Positions 1-6,916 of a stretch of DNA of 11,481 nucleotides are shown here, one piece after another (positions within the stretch are counted from its first letter, which is position 1; each line of letters begins with the position of its first letter). This DNA comes from Proteobacteria bacterium UBA1148 (GTDB lineage Bacteria; Pseudomonadota; Gammaproteobacteria; Steroidobacterales; Rariloculaceae): the NCBI GenBank assembly GCA_002311835.1, contig DBZY01000007.1, forward strand, positions 4,324 through 15,804. The letters are read 5' to 3'. A program made the translations under genes and the position numbers. The notes below the pieces were generated by a model. The model ran no database searches. It had not been told where the DNA came from and was given only the letters and a program-made list of their open reading frames with translations.

Positions 1-31
1 CAACAAACGCCCCATCGGCCGGGAATCGTTA

Positions 32-1100
32 ATGGATAACACTCGCAGAACATTCCTTAAGAATACTGCCCTCATTTCCTCAACCCTCACCACCACCAGC
101 AGGCTCTGGGCACAAGATACGGAATCTGACTTCATAAGAATTGCAGCAGAGGAAACTTTTACGATCCCAGAGGTGTTGGAGGCACTTTCAGAGCTAGTTG
201 CTCGCAATCCCGACCGAGTTCCACCTCACGCAACCATCCTTGAACCAGAGATGAGTTCTGCGCTTGTAGATCTAGGCGCGGGCCGAATCTCCGCCATGGA
301 TGAGGCTCGGATAGATAAACAAATTCTCGGCATCTGGTCACCAGGAGTTCAGGTATTTGGATCATCCCAAGGCGCGGAACTCGCCCAATTAGCTAACGAT
401 CGCTTGGCAGAGGCAATTAGACAGCACCCAGACCGCTTCGCAGGCCTTGCCACTGCCCCGCAGGATCCCGGACTCCGCGGTTCAGGAAATGGAGCGCGCC
501 GTGGTTGACCTTGGTCTCAACGGCGTACTCATCAATTCACATACTAACAACGAATTCCTTGACCAGCCCCAATACTGGGCGATTCTGGAAGCGGCAGAGG
601 CACTAGAGACCCCTATTTATCTTCACCCACGAATCCCGCCCGCACAAATGTACGGTGCTCTAACTGATTACACCCTGTATAGCGCCTTATGGGGCTTTGG
701 AATAGAGGCCTCGACCCACGCTGTGCGACTTCTGATGAGTGGGGTATTCGATGAGTTCCCACGGCTAAAAATCATACTCGGGCATATGGGTGAGGGTATA
801 CCCTTCTGGCTCAGTAGACTGGATACGATTTCCTCCTCTAGGCCTGGAATGCCGACGACGGTACGTCGTCCCAGCGAATACTTCATAGAGAATTTTGCGA
901 TTGTGACAAGTGCTATGCTCTGGGATCCGATACTGACCTTCTGCCACTCTGTTCTGGGCCCCGAGAAAATCATGTTTGGAATCGATTACCCCTTCGCGCC
1001 AAGCGCCGTCGCAACCCGTTGGATGGATGCCGCCCCACTACCACAGGCAGACAAACGAATGATCTATCAGGAAAACGCGGAAAGAATATTTTCCCTATAA
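32..1100 (+). pseudogene. Tat-exported amidohydrolase (ACMSD / gamma-resorcylate decarboxylase-like), frameshifted
   Basis: Two reading frames (32-508 and one entering at about 471) together make one amidohydrolase-2 family TIM-barrel protein of about 355 residues, the usual size. One extra base in CCCG at 467-470 breaks it: removing it gives QDPDSAVQEMERAV, which reads through smoothly. As written, the first frame stops at 506-508. The N terminus has a twin-arginine signal (TRRTFLK, residues 4-10) with likely cleavage near LWA-Q (residue 27), so the protein is probably exported folded. Family motifs seen are LHPR (metal His), GHMGE and FGIDYPF (metal Asp). The N-terminal metal motif E-x-H of the decarboxylases reads E-x-T here (E40, T42). 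Relatives decarboxylate or hydrolyse aromatic acids and related compounds; the substrate is unknown. The PQQ dehydrogenase gene follows 26 nt later, probably in the same operon. The break may be real or a sequencing or assembly error. Family call is firm, functional state is not. Confidence 0.85.
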
Positions 1101-1126
1101 CCAATATGAAAAATCGGAGCAGGCAA

Positions 1127-2968
1127 ATGTCACACCGAACTTCCAAAATCTTAACTAGTCTAGGTGATAGAGGTTCCCTCATTACCGTGGTCGTCTGTAC
1201 CTCGATGACAATGGGTGCAGCCTGTAGCCAAGAAACCGTGACTCCATCACCTTTCTCCGGTGAGCAGCTAACGGAACCACCAACAACCGGATGGCCGACC
1301 GCCGGCGGTAACCTCTACAATCAGCGCTATTCGCCCTTGGCAGAAATCAGTAGAGATAATGTTCAGAGCCTAAAAGGGGTCTGGAGGACACATCTAAACG
1401 GATCCGGTATGGGGGATAAGTATTCTGGCGAAGCACAGCCTATCGTGCACGACGGTGTAGTTTATATTGTCACTGGTGCCGACGACGTCTTCGCCATTAG
1501 CGTGGAGACTGGCGAGACTCTTTGGGTCTATGAAGCCAACCTAGACCAGAACATCGATACGGTCTGCTGCGGTTGGACAAGTCGCGGCGTAGGTCTTAGT
1601 AGCGACAAAGTTTTTGTTGGCCAACTGGATACGCAGTTGGTAGCGCTAGATCAAGGCACGGGCGAAATCATTTGGGCAACACAAACAGAGGACTGGGAAG
1701 CTGGTTTCACAATCACTAGCGCCCCGCTTTACTACGACGGTTTAGTAATTACTGGATTCGCCGGCGCTGAGTACGGCACTCAGGGTCGAGTCAAAGCCTA
1801 TGACGCAGACGACGGATCTCTGGTTTGGACTTTTTATACCATCCCGAATCCGGGCGAAGTCGGACATGACACCTGGCCCCAGGATAGCGACATCTACAAG
1901 TATGGTGGAGCTTCAGTTTGGCAGACACCGGCTGTCGACCCAGAGCTTGGGCTAGTTTACTTCTCTACCGGCAATCCTGGCCCGGACTTTAACGGCTCGG
2001 TTCGAGAAGGAGACAACCTATTCTCAATTTCAATGGTGGCGGTAGACGCCCATACAGGAGAATACCGCTGGCATTTCCAGCAGGTACACCACGACATCTG
2101 GGATTATGACGCATCAAGTCCGGTCGTTCTGTTCGATATCGAGATTGATGGCGAGCTGAGAAAAGCCATTGCAGAACCCAGTAAAACCGGATGGGTATAT
2201 ATCTTAGATCGAGTGAACGGGGAACCCCTCATCGGGATCGAGGAACGTCCTGTACTACAGGAGCCGAGACACCTCACCTCAGCAACTCAGCCTTACCCTG
2301 TAGGCGATGCGTTCGTTCCACAGTCGGTAGACATTCAACCCAGCGGTTTCCCACCGCTGGTGAATGAGGGACGCATATTTACGCCGTTCTGGACCGAAGG
2401 TACGGTTGCGGCACCAGGTTCTTTAGGGGGAGCCAACTGGCCACCGAGTTCTTACGATCCGACCACTGGGATCCTCTACGTCTGTGCGACAGAGCGAACG
2501 GGTTTCTTTAGAGGTGGAGATATTGATAACGAGTTACCGGATATGCCCGGAGAAAGATATATCGGCGGAATTTTTGGCAATGTGCCAATCCAGGCAGGCA
2601 TCCTCGCCGCCATGGATATGCGTACTAATACCATCGTCTGGCGACAACGCTTCCAGGAATTGTGCTACAGCGGCTCGTTGGTTACAGCTGGTGGTCTATT
2701 ATTCGTCGGCCGTGGTGACGGCCGACTGACAGCATTAGATTCCAGTGACGGTACGCAACTTTGGGAGTTTCAGACTGGCGCCGGAATGAACGCTCCGATC
2801 AGTGCATTTGAACACAACGGCGAGCAGTATCTGGTCGCCTATTCAGCAGGTAATCGTTTTGCAGGGACGCCGCATGGTGACAGCGTCTGGCTCTTTTCCC
2901 TCAACGGCACACTGTCGGAGGCATCGCCTGCCGGTTCAGAGCCCCCGCTTCAGGAGGTCGAGCATTAA
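1127..2968 (+). CDS. PQQ-dependent alcohol dehydrogenase, predicted lanthanide type, no cytochrome domain
   Basis: Eight-bladed-propeller quinoprotein of the methanol/ethanol dehydrogenase family, 613 residues, expected to oxidise an alcohol or aldehyde in the periplasm and pass electrons to a separate cytochrome c. Start 1127 is chosen because GGAG at 1116-1119 sits 7 nt upstream; an ATG at 1106 is the alternative. The N terminus has a hydrophobic segment (residues 18-32) ending GAAC, a poor lipobox, so it may be a lipoprotein or simply secreted. Hallmarks are the vicinal disulfide C147-C148 (VCCGW), GAEYG with E215, STGNP with N283, and HDIWDYD with catalytic D326 and extra D328. In the XoxF and PedH families this second Asp marks lanthanide rather than calcium use. 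K353 stands where methanol dehydrogenases have the active-site Arg. The protein ends soon after the last blade, so no fused heme domain is present. No PQQ synthesis genes or partner cytochrome lie in the window. Substrate is not predictable. Confidence 0.93.
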   Translation: MSHRTSKILTSLGDRGSLITVVVCTSMTMGAACSQETVTPSPFSGEQLTEPPTTGWPTAGGNLYNQRYSPLAEISRDNVQSLKGVWRTHLNGSGMGDKYSGEAQPIVHDGVVYIVTGADDVFAISVETGETLWVYEANLDQNIDTVCCGWTSRGVGLSSDKVFVGQLDTQLVALDQGTGEIIWATQTEDWEAGFTITSAPLYYDGLVITGFAGAEYGTQGRVKAYDADDGSLVWTFYTIPNPGEVGHDTWPQDSDIYKYGGASVWQTPAVDPELGLVYFSTGNPGPDFNGSVREGDNLFSISMVAVDAHTGEYRWHFQQVHHDIWDYDASSPVVLFDIEIDGELRKAIAEPSKTGWVYILDRVNGEPLIGIEERPVLQEPRHLTSATQPYPVGDAFVPQSVDIQPSGFPPLVNEGRIFTPFWTEGTVAAPGSLGGANWPPSSYDPTTGILYVCATERTGFFRGGDIDNELPDMPGERYIGGIFGNVPIQAGILAAMDMRTNTIVWRQRFQELCYSGSLVTAGGLLFVGRGDGRLTALDSSDGTQLWEFQTGAGMNAPISAFEHNGEQYLVAYSAGNRFAGTPHGDSVWLFSLNGTLSEASPAGSEPPLQEVEH

Positions 2969-3024
2969 ACCAATAAAACCTTTATTTGACTAATGTCATT
3001 GGTTGCGGGCACAGGCCTGAAAAT

Positions 3025-3051
3025 CAGCATTAATTATAAATATTGATGCTG
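3025..3051. terminator. Hairpin between convergent genes, candidate terminator
   Basis: Arms CAGCATTAAT (3025-3034) and ATTGATGCTG (3042-3051) pair over 10 bp with one U-G wobble in the + strand RNA and a 7-nt loop. It lies between the ends of the PQQ dehydrogenase (+) and nadA (-). On the minus strand it is followed by ATTTTC, a short T run; the + strand has no good T tract. The stem is AT-rich, so strength is uncertain. Confidence 0.5.
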
Positions 3052-3088
3052 GGATGTAATTTAATGGGCAGCCCTTGGACCTCAAAAG

Positions 3089-4105
3089 CTAAAACTCAAA
3101 CATCCTTTTCACGGCACCAAAAGCTCGGACGCGAATAGCCTCATCCACCTCAACCTCGTATTTGAGGTTTTGGAGCGAGTTAAGAATTTTCGGCAACGTT
3201 ATACGCTTCATGTGAGGGCACAGATTACAGGGTCGGATGAACTCAATATCTGGAAACTGGACGGCTGTATTATCGCTCATGGAACACTCGGTAATCATGA
3301 CAACTCGCTCAGGACGTGTCTGGTCTAGATGACGAATCATTCCCGAAGTTGAACCTACGAAATCCGCCTCATTTAAAACCTCCGGTGGACACTCAGGATG
3401 CGCAATAATTTGTATGCCTGGTGTTGCGTTTCGGAATTCTCGAAGCTCAGCAGCCGTAAACCGCTCATGAACCTCGCAGGTCCCCTCCCATAGAATGACC
3501 TCAACATCAGTCTTTTGGGCAACATACTTTCCTAAATAATTATCTGGCAGGATAATCACTCGATCGGTTCCCAGCGCGTTAACTATATTGATGACGTTTG
3601 AAGATGTGCAGCAAACGTCCGATTCTGCCTTAACCTCAGCGCTCGTGTTCACATAGGTGACCACCGGGACTCCCGGATAACGTTCCTTCAGAAGACGAAC
3701 ATCCTCACCAGTAATAGAGGCGGCTAGAGAGCACCCTGCTCGAAGATCTGGGATCAGTACCTGTTTCTCCGGGTTTAGAATTTTCGCTGTTTCTGCCATG
3801 AAATGTACGCCACAGAAAACGATAATATCGGCGTCAGTTTCGCTCGCCTTCTTAGCAAGCGCTAAAGAGTCACCCGTATAGTCCGCGACTCCATAATAGA
3901 TCTCCGGAGTCTGGTAGTTGTGAGCAAGCAGGATCGCGTTCCGCTCAGCCTTAAGCTCATTAATCATGGCAACATAGGGAGCGTGGACAGGCCACTCCAC
4001 TTCCGGAATTACGTGCTGGACTCGCTCGTAAATCGCTTGTGTGGCCGTAACAACCTGCGGGGTGTAGGCAAGAGATTGTGTCATATTAGTAACACTTATA
4101 CTCAT
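3089..4105 (-). CDS. nadA: Quinolinate synthase A
   Basis: Cytoplasmic [4Fe-4S] enzyme that condenses iminoaspartate with dihydroxyacetone phosphate to quinolinate, the committed step of de novo NAD synthesis. Length is 338 residues, normal for the family. The three cluster cysteines are in AGCSLA (C125), GTCEVHE (C210) and CNLCPHM (C296). Other signatures are LLAHNYQ (59-65), GDSLALA, FCGVHFMAE (97-105), YVNTSAEVKAESD (151-163) and the substrate-binding SGMIRHL region. Two starts are possible: ATG at 4105, used here, and ATG at 4084 (MTQSL). Neither has a clear Shine-Dalgarno. The first start lies inside a perfect palindrome (4092-4120), probably an operator, so translation and transcription signals are fused there. 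Neither nadB nor nadC is in the window. The upstream gene on this strand ends 61 nt away, so nadA may be transcribed from its own promoter, controlled by NadQ encoded at 5359-6375. Confidence 0.97.
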   Translation of the reverse strand: MSISVTNMTQSLAYTPQVVTATQAIYERVQHVIPEVEWPVHAPYVAMINELKAERNAILLAHNYQTPEIYYGVADYTGDSLALAKKASETDADIIVFCGVHFMAETAKILNPEKQVLIPDLRAGCSLAASITGEDVRLLKERYPGVPVVTYVNTSAEVKAESDVCCTSSNVINIVNALGTDRVIILPDNYLGKYVAQKTDVEVILWEGTCEVHERFTAAELREFRNATPGIQIIAHPECPPEVLNEADFVGSTSGMIRHLDQTRPERVVMITECSMSDNTAVQFPDIEFIRPCNLCPHMKRITLPKILNSLQNLKYEVEVDEAIRVRAFGAVKRMFEF

Positions 4106-4120
4106 AATGAGTATAAGTGT
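4092..4120. promoter_or_regulatory. Perfect 14-bp inverted repeat over the nadA start, candidate NadQ operator
   Basis: ACACTTATACTCAT (4092-4105), one central A (4106), then its exact reverse complement (4107-4120). The left arm contains the nadA start codon (4103-4105 on the minus strand). A perfect 29-bp dyad is far beyond chance and is what a dimeric repressor would bind. The gene for a NadQ-family NAD regulator lies nearby on the same strand, which makes it the obvious candidate. I cannot recall the published NadQ motif reliably enough to claim a match. The same repeat could also form a strong mRNA hairpin if transcription starts upstream of it. Confidence 0.75.
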
Positions 4121-4126
4121 AGCAGA

Positions 4127-4135
4127 AGTATATCA
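4127..4135 (-). promoter_or_regulatory. Candidate extended -10 promoter of nadA
   Basis: The minus strand reads TGATATACT, an extended -10 (TGn plus TATACT, 5 of 6 to consensus). No convincing -35 is seen 16-18 nt upstream. Transcription would start about 7 nt downstream, right at the edge of the palindrome, so a bound repressor would cover the start site. A second TATACT lies inside the palindrome itself and would give a nearly leaderless nadA message. Confidence 0.4.
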
Positions 4136-4166
4136 CAGAGCAAGAAAAGGCGACTATCAATCGTGA

Positions 4167-4850
4167 TCACTCAATTAGCTGGTCACCGGTGTCCGTAGGT
4201 TCTCCCCCGATCCACTCGTGACTAATTTGCATACGGGTCTTATTCCCATCAGCATCAATCAAGTAACGGATTCGTCTTCCTTCCTCATCAAGAATCCCCA
4301 GCGATTGCTGAAAAAGTCCGGGCGGTGGTACGCCTGGAGACACAGTGGCCTCCAATATGTAAAGCCGGCTCGCATGCAGATAAATTCCGATAAAACTGCG
4401 AGACTGATCAAGATTTGTTATCTGCAACTGATGCCCTTCAATCTTTTCAATGTCGGACCAAGCGTCATAGGTAACTTCACCGCCCATTGAACGAAAACCT
4501 TGAGCTGCATGGGCAACTGACGCTCGTACATCCGTGACCCACACGCTATTACTGCTATTCGCCTCGGTTCTATCAGTTCGCTCCGAATGGATTTTCTCAG
4601 ACTCCCTATAGTCAACCACCGTTAAAGAATAGATGCTTGAGTCCTTTTCTACGGTATAGACACGAGCAGGAAATATGGCCTCAAACGCTGAACGATGAGC
4701 AGTCTCCCGCACCTCGGGCTTACCTGGAAAATTAACAATGAACAGATCTTCCCGATTAATGTACTCCAGCCATCCTTGTGCATGGGAAATAGCAGAAAAA
4801 AAGATAATTAAAAATATCGCAAGGAAACTGATACTGTTTATAGTTTTCAT
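4167..4850 (-). CDS. Secreted protein of unknown function
   Basis: I do not recognise a named family. The 227-residue product has a clear Sec signal peptide: MKTIN, a hydrophobic core at residues 6-21, and likely cleavage after SHA (residue 24). The mature part begins GWLEYINREDLFIVNFPGKP, followed by a beta-rich pattern (ARVYTVEKD, IYSLTVVDY), which resembles a small periplasmic beta domain. It has no further membrane segment and no cysteine in the mature chain, so it should be soluble in the periplasm. It starts 19 nt after the stop of the DUF6152 gene, has no strong Shine-Dalgarno and is probably cotranscribed with it. It ends 61 nt before the nadA start. Function should not be inferred from nadA, which appears to have its own promoter. 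Confidence 0.8.
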   Translation of the reverse strand: MKTINSISFLAIFLIIFFSAISHAQGWLEYINREDLFIVNFPGKPEVRETAHRSAFEAIFPARVYTVEKDSSIYSLTVVDYRESEKIHSERTDRTEANSSNSVWVTDVRASVAHAAQGFRSMGGEVTYDAWSDIEKIEGHQLQITNLDQSRSFIGIYLHASRLYILEATVSPGVPPPGLFQQSLGILDEEGRRIRYLIDADGNKTRMQISHEWIGGEPTDTGDQLIE

Positions 4851-4869
4851 AACTATCTAAAACAAGTGG

Positions 4870-5256
4870 TTAATCCCACTCTTTCTCCACACCGCCTTCA
4901 GGCGTAAGAAAGCCGAGAAGACAACCATTCGAGCGATCCTTCAACTGATGGCATCTCACAAAAATGGTATCCCCAACCTCTACATCATCCCGCTTCCACC
5001 CATCTCTTCTAAGTTCGGGTGGGCTCGCACCCTCTAGCGCCCAAACCGTCGCTTTCCCCTGATCATCAAGAACCTCAATATAAATCCATGTGTGAGGATT
5101 GATCCAGTGGAACTCTGTGACTTTGCCCTCCAAGTGAGTGTATTCGGTCGTTGCGTAGTTACTATGGGAATGATGAGCCTGTACAGAACTCGCCGGAACA
5201 AGTCCCATCAGAATAAAAAAAACTGCGTAATTTAGAATGAACATCATGAGCTTCAT
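4870..5256 (-). CDS. DUF6152 family periplasmic protein
   Basis: Small secreted protein of 128 residues. The start is set at ATG 5256 because GAGG lies 6 nt upstream; an in-frame GTG at 5268 would place that site inside the gene. The signal peptide covers residues 1-27 with cleavage after VQA, so the mature chain would begin HHSHS. The rest is the compact beta domain of DUF6152: LEGKVTEFHWINPHTWIYIEV (residues 42-62, H50 and H55), VWALEGASPPELRRDGW, a basic GW element, then GDTIFVRCHQLKDRSNGC with two cysteines (family spacing suggests a surface strand pair). The biochemical role of the family is unknown. In my experience such genes occur near PQQ dehydrogenases and amidohydrolases in environmental proteobacteria, which fits this window. 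Likely first gene of a pair with the secreted protein at 4167-4850. Confidence 0.88.
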   Translation of the reverse strand: MKLMMFILNYAVFFILMGLVPASSVQAHHSHSNYATTEYTHLEGKVTEFHWINPHTWIYIEVLDDQGKATVWALEGASPPELRRDGWKRDDVEVGDTIFVRCHQLKDRSNGCLLGFLTPEGGVEKEWD

Positions 5257-5271
5257 AGAAATCCTCACAAT

Positions 5272-5277
5272 ACTATA
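5272..5277 (-). promoter_or_regulatory. Candidate -10 box for the DUF6152 gene pair
   Basis: The minus strand reads TATAGT (5 of 6 to TATAAT) shortly before the ribosome binding site of the gene starting at 5256. It would give a very short leader. No good -35 is visible at 17 nt (TGATTG). The 102-nt gap after nadQ supports a separate promoter here. Confidence 0.3.
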
Positions 5278-5358
5278 ACTGACTCCAACCTAGCCAATCA
5301 GATATATTACCTAAAAAATAATTAAGAAAAGCAAGATCACAGTCGCGCTTAATATTAA

Positions 5359-6375
5359 TTAGGTGTCTCGTGACCAGTGTAATGTTGTCATACCCGGCGC
5401 CCGACGTTCTCGCAACACTGCTCTCCTAAATCGAAATAATTCGGCAGGTCGACCACCCGTCTTCTGTTCAAGCTCTCCTGTCCCCTCTACGAGACCACTA
5501 TGTTCGACTTGTCGCCTGAAATTCTGTTTTTTTGAACGTAACCCGGTGAGCGCCTCCGCAACTTGCTGCAGATGAAGCAGCGTGAAAGTCTCTGGAATCA
5601 TCTCAAAAATTAATGGTCGATACCTGAGTTTACCGCGCACTCGACCTAAACCGGTTGCTAGTATTCGCCGATGATCAAACGCCATTGGATGGCCAAGCCT
5701 TTGACATATTAAATGCTCAACCGGCTGTCCATGGTCTAGCCAAAATTCGGAGATCATCTGAGCTTCATACAGGAGCTCATAACGCTCAAGCACTTTGTAC
5801 GCGTCCCAACCTGCATTACCTGAACCGAAACAAATTTCAATTCTCTCAAGAAGATCTTTACGATCTTTTGCCCACTGATGAAGCGCCGATTCAATCCCAT
5901 CCATTATTTCCGGACGGCCATCCCGCCAGTCCTCCCAAGGAAGATAGTCGAAACAATTCTCCCAGCTTGAATGCTTAGCTGCAGCCATACCGCTTTCTTG
6001 AGCCAGAGCAAGATATCCCACAGAAAGGACCCGAGCACTCCTTGATCTCTCACGGTGATCTCGCCCTTGATCAGCAAAGGTATAGAGCTGCTCGACATAG
6101 CCAAGCTCGTTATTAGTTTGCTCAACGACGGACCTACGCAGACATAACTCGAGCGTTCGATCATTCTCCCCATCAAAAGAACCGGATGGCAAGGAATGCA
6201 ATGTTACCGGAGAGCTATAACTAGCAGCTGACTTGCTGAGCTCTGATATCTGAGGACTCACAGTAAGTACCCGAGGTTGCTTACCAGTGACTGCAAGAAC
6301 AACTGCATTCAGGCCAATCAGAAACTTTGATTGGAGTGACTCACCAAGCCTTCTCCCAGGAGGGGTATCGCTCAT
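5359..6375 (-). CDS. nadQ: NadQ-type NAD biosynthesis regulator (Nudix-like plus winged helix)
   Basis: Matches, from memory, the COG4111 'NAD regulator' family: a Nudix-like sensor followed by a C-terminal DNA-binding domain, 338 residues. The Nudix-like part (about 16-125) includes LIGLNAVVLAVTG, the FDGENDRTLELCLRR element and ELGYVEQLYTFADQGRD. The Nudix box is degenerate (SVVEQTNNELG instead of REUxEExG), so it should bind a nucleotide rather than cleave it. The middle contains YLPWEDWRDGRP (144-155) and VLERYELLYEA. The C-terminal part (about 240-325) includes GRVRGKLRYRP, LQQVAEAL, KQNFRRQVE and TGGRPAELFRFRR, a winged-helix pattern. By family it represses de novo NAD genes when NAD metabolites are plentiful. 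Start 6375 begins 1 nt after the thioredoxin stop and suggests translational coupling; an in-frame start at 6414 would overlap that gene by 38 nt. The palindrome at nadA is its likely target. Confidence 0.9.
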   Translation of the reverse strand: MSDTPPGRRLGESLQSKFLIGLNAVVLAVTGKQPRVLTVSPQISELSKSAASYSSPVTLHSLPSGSFDGENDRTLELCLRRSVVEQTNNELGYVEQLYTFADQGRDHRERSRSARVLSVGYLALAQESGMAAAKHSSWENCFDYLPWEDWRDGRPEIMDGIESALHQWAKDRKDLLERIEICFGSGNAGWDAYKVLERYELLYEAQMISEFWLDHGQPVEHLICQRLGHPMAFDHRRILATGLGRVRGKLRYRPLIFEMIPETFTLLHLQQVAEALTGLRSKKQNFRRQVEHSGLVEGTGELEQKTGGRPAELFRFRRAVLRERRAPGMTTLHWSRDT

Positions 6376-6376
6376 G

Positions 6377-6916
6377 TCAGAGTAGACGCTTAAGAACCTT
6401 CTCAGCAGCCTCAAAGGTTAATTCGCCAGGCTTCTGCATATAGCGAATATACCCTTCCCGATCTATAAAGGCGCTAAAAGGCAGCCCTCCGAAAGAGTTA
6501 CCATATTCAGCACTAAGATCCATTACATCAAACACATCACCGTAAATGATGGGAAAATCAACTTGTACTTCATTAAGAAATTTTCGTATCTTCTCTACTT
6601 CATCTGCAGCTAACCCCACCACCTCAAAACCTTGATCCCTGTAAGCTGCCCGTAATGCATTGAACACGGGCATTTCTTTTCGACAAGGAATACACCAGCT
6701 TGCCCAGAAATTAATAAGTAAAACCTGGCCATCCCACTCCTCAATAGAACGAAGATCACCGTCAATTGTTGCCAATGTAAAATCAGGCCGATGGATATCG
6801 TTGTTCACAACCTTAAAATAATCTGTATCCAAATCCTGTGCACTAGCGCTTACTACTCCAATAGCGAGCAGAACAGCTTCTAAAAAAAACACCTTATGCC
6901 GAAGTAACGATGTCAT
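6377..6916 (-). CDS. TlpA-like periplasmic thiol-disulfide oxidoreductase
   Basis: Thioredoxin-fold protein of 179 residues in the TlpA/ResA/AhpC-TSA group. A signal peptide or membrane anchor occupies residues 1-26 (hydrophobic 10-24, ASA-Q cleavage), so it acts in the periplasm. The redox site is WCIPC (residues 74-78) within INFWASWCIPCRKEMP. The cis-proline is P146 in GGLPFSAFID. Such proteins reduce or transfer disulfides, for instance in cytochrome c maturation, but no ccm gene is nearby. The start codon overlaps the stop of the BASS transporter gene by 4 nt (ATGA), and nadQ begins 1 nt after its stop, so it is embedded in the operon. Family is certain; partner protein is unknown. Confidence 0.93.
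   Translation of the reverse strand: MTSLLRHKVFFLEAVLLAIGVVSASAQDLDTDYFKVVNNDIHRPDFTLATIDGDLRSIEEWDGQVLLINFWASWCIPCRKEMPVFNALRAAYRDQGFEVVGLAADEVEKIRKFLNEVQVDFPIIYGDVFDVMDLSAEYGNSFGGLPFSAFIDREGYIRYMQKPGELTFEAAEKVLKRLL

Noticed and set aside
1019..1126. Longer N terminus of the PQQ dehydrogenase starting at 1019
   Set aside because: It would overlap the end of the amidohydrolase frame by 82 nt, lacks a ribosome binding site and precedes the signal-sequence start at 1127 that has GGAG.
3151..3168. AACCTC-N6-GAGGTT inverted repeat
   Set aside because: It lies inside the nadA coding region near its 3' end, is only 6 bp per arm and has no T tract.
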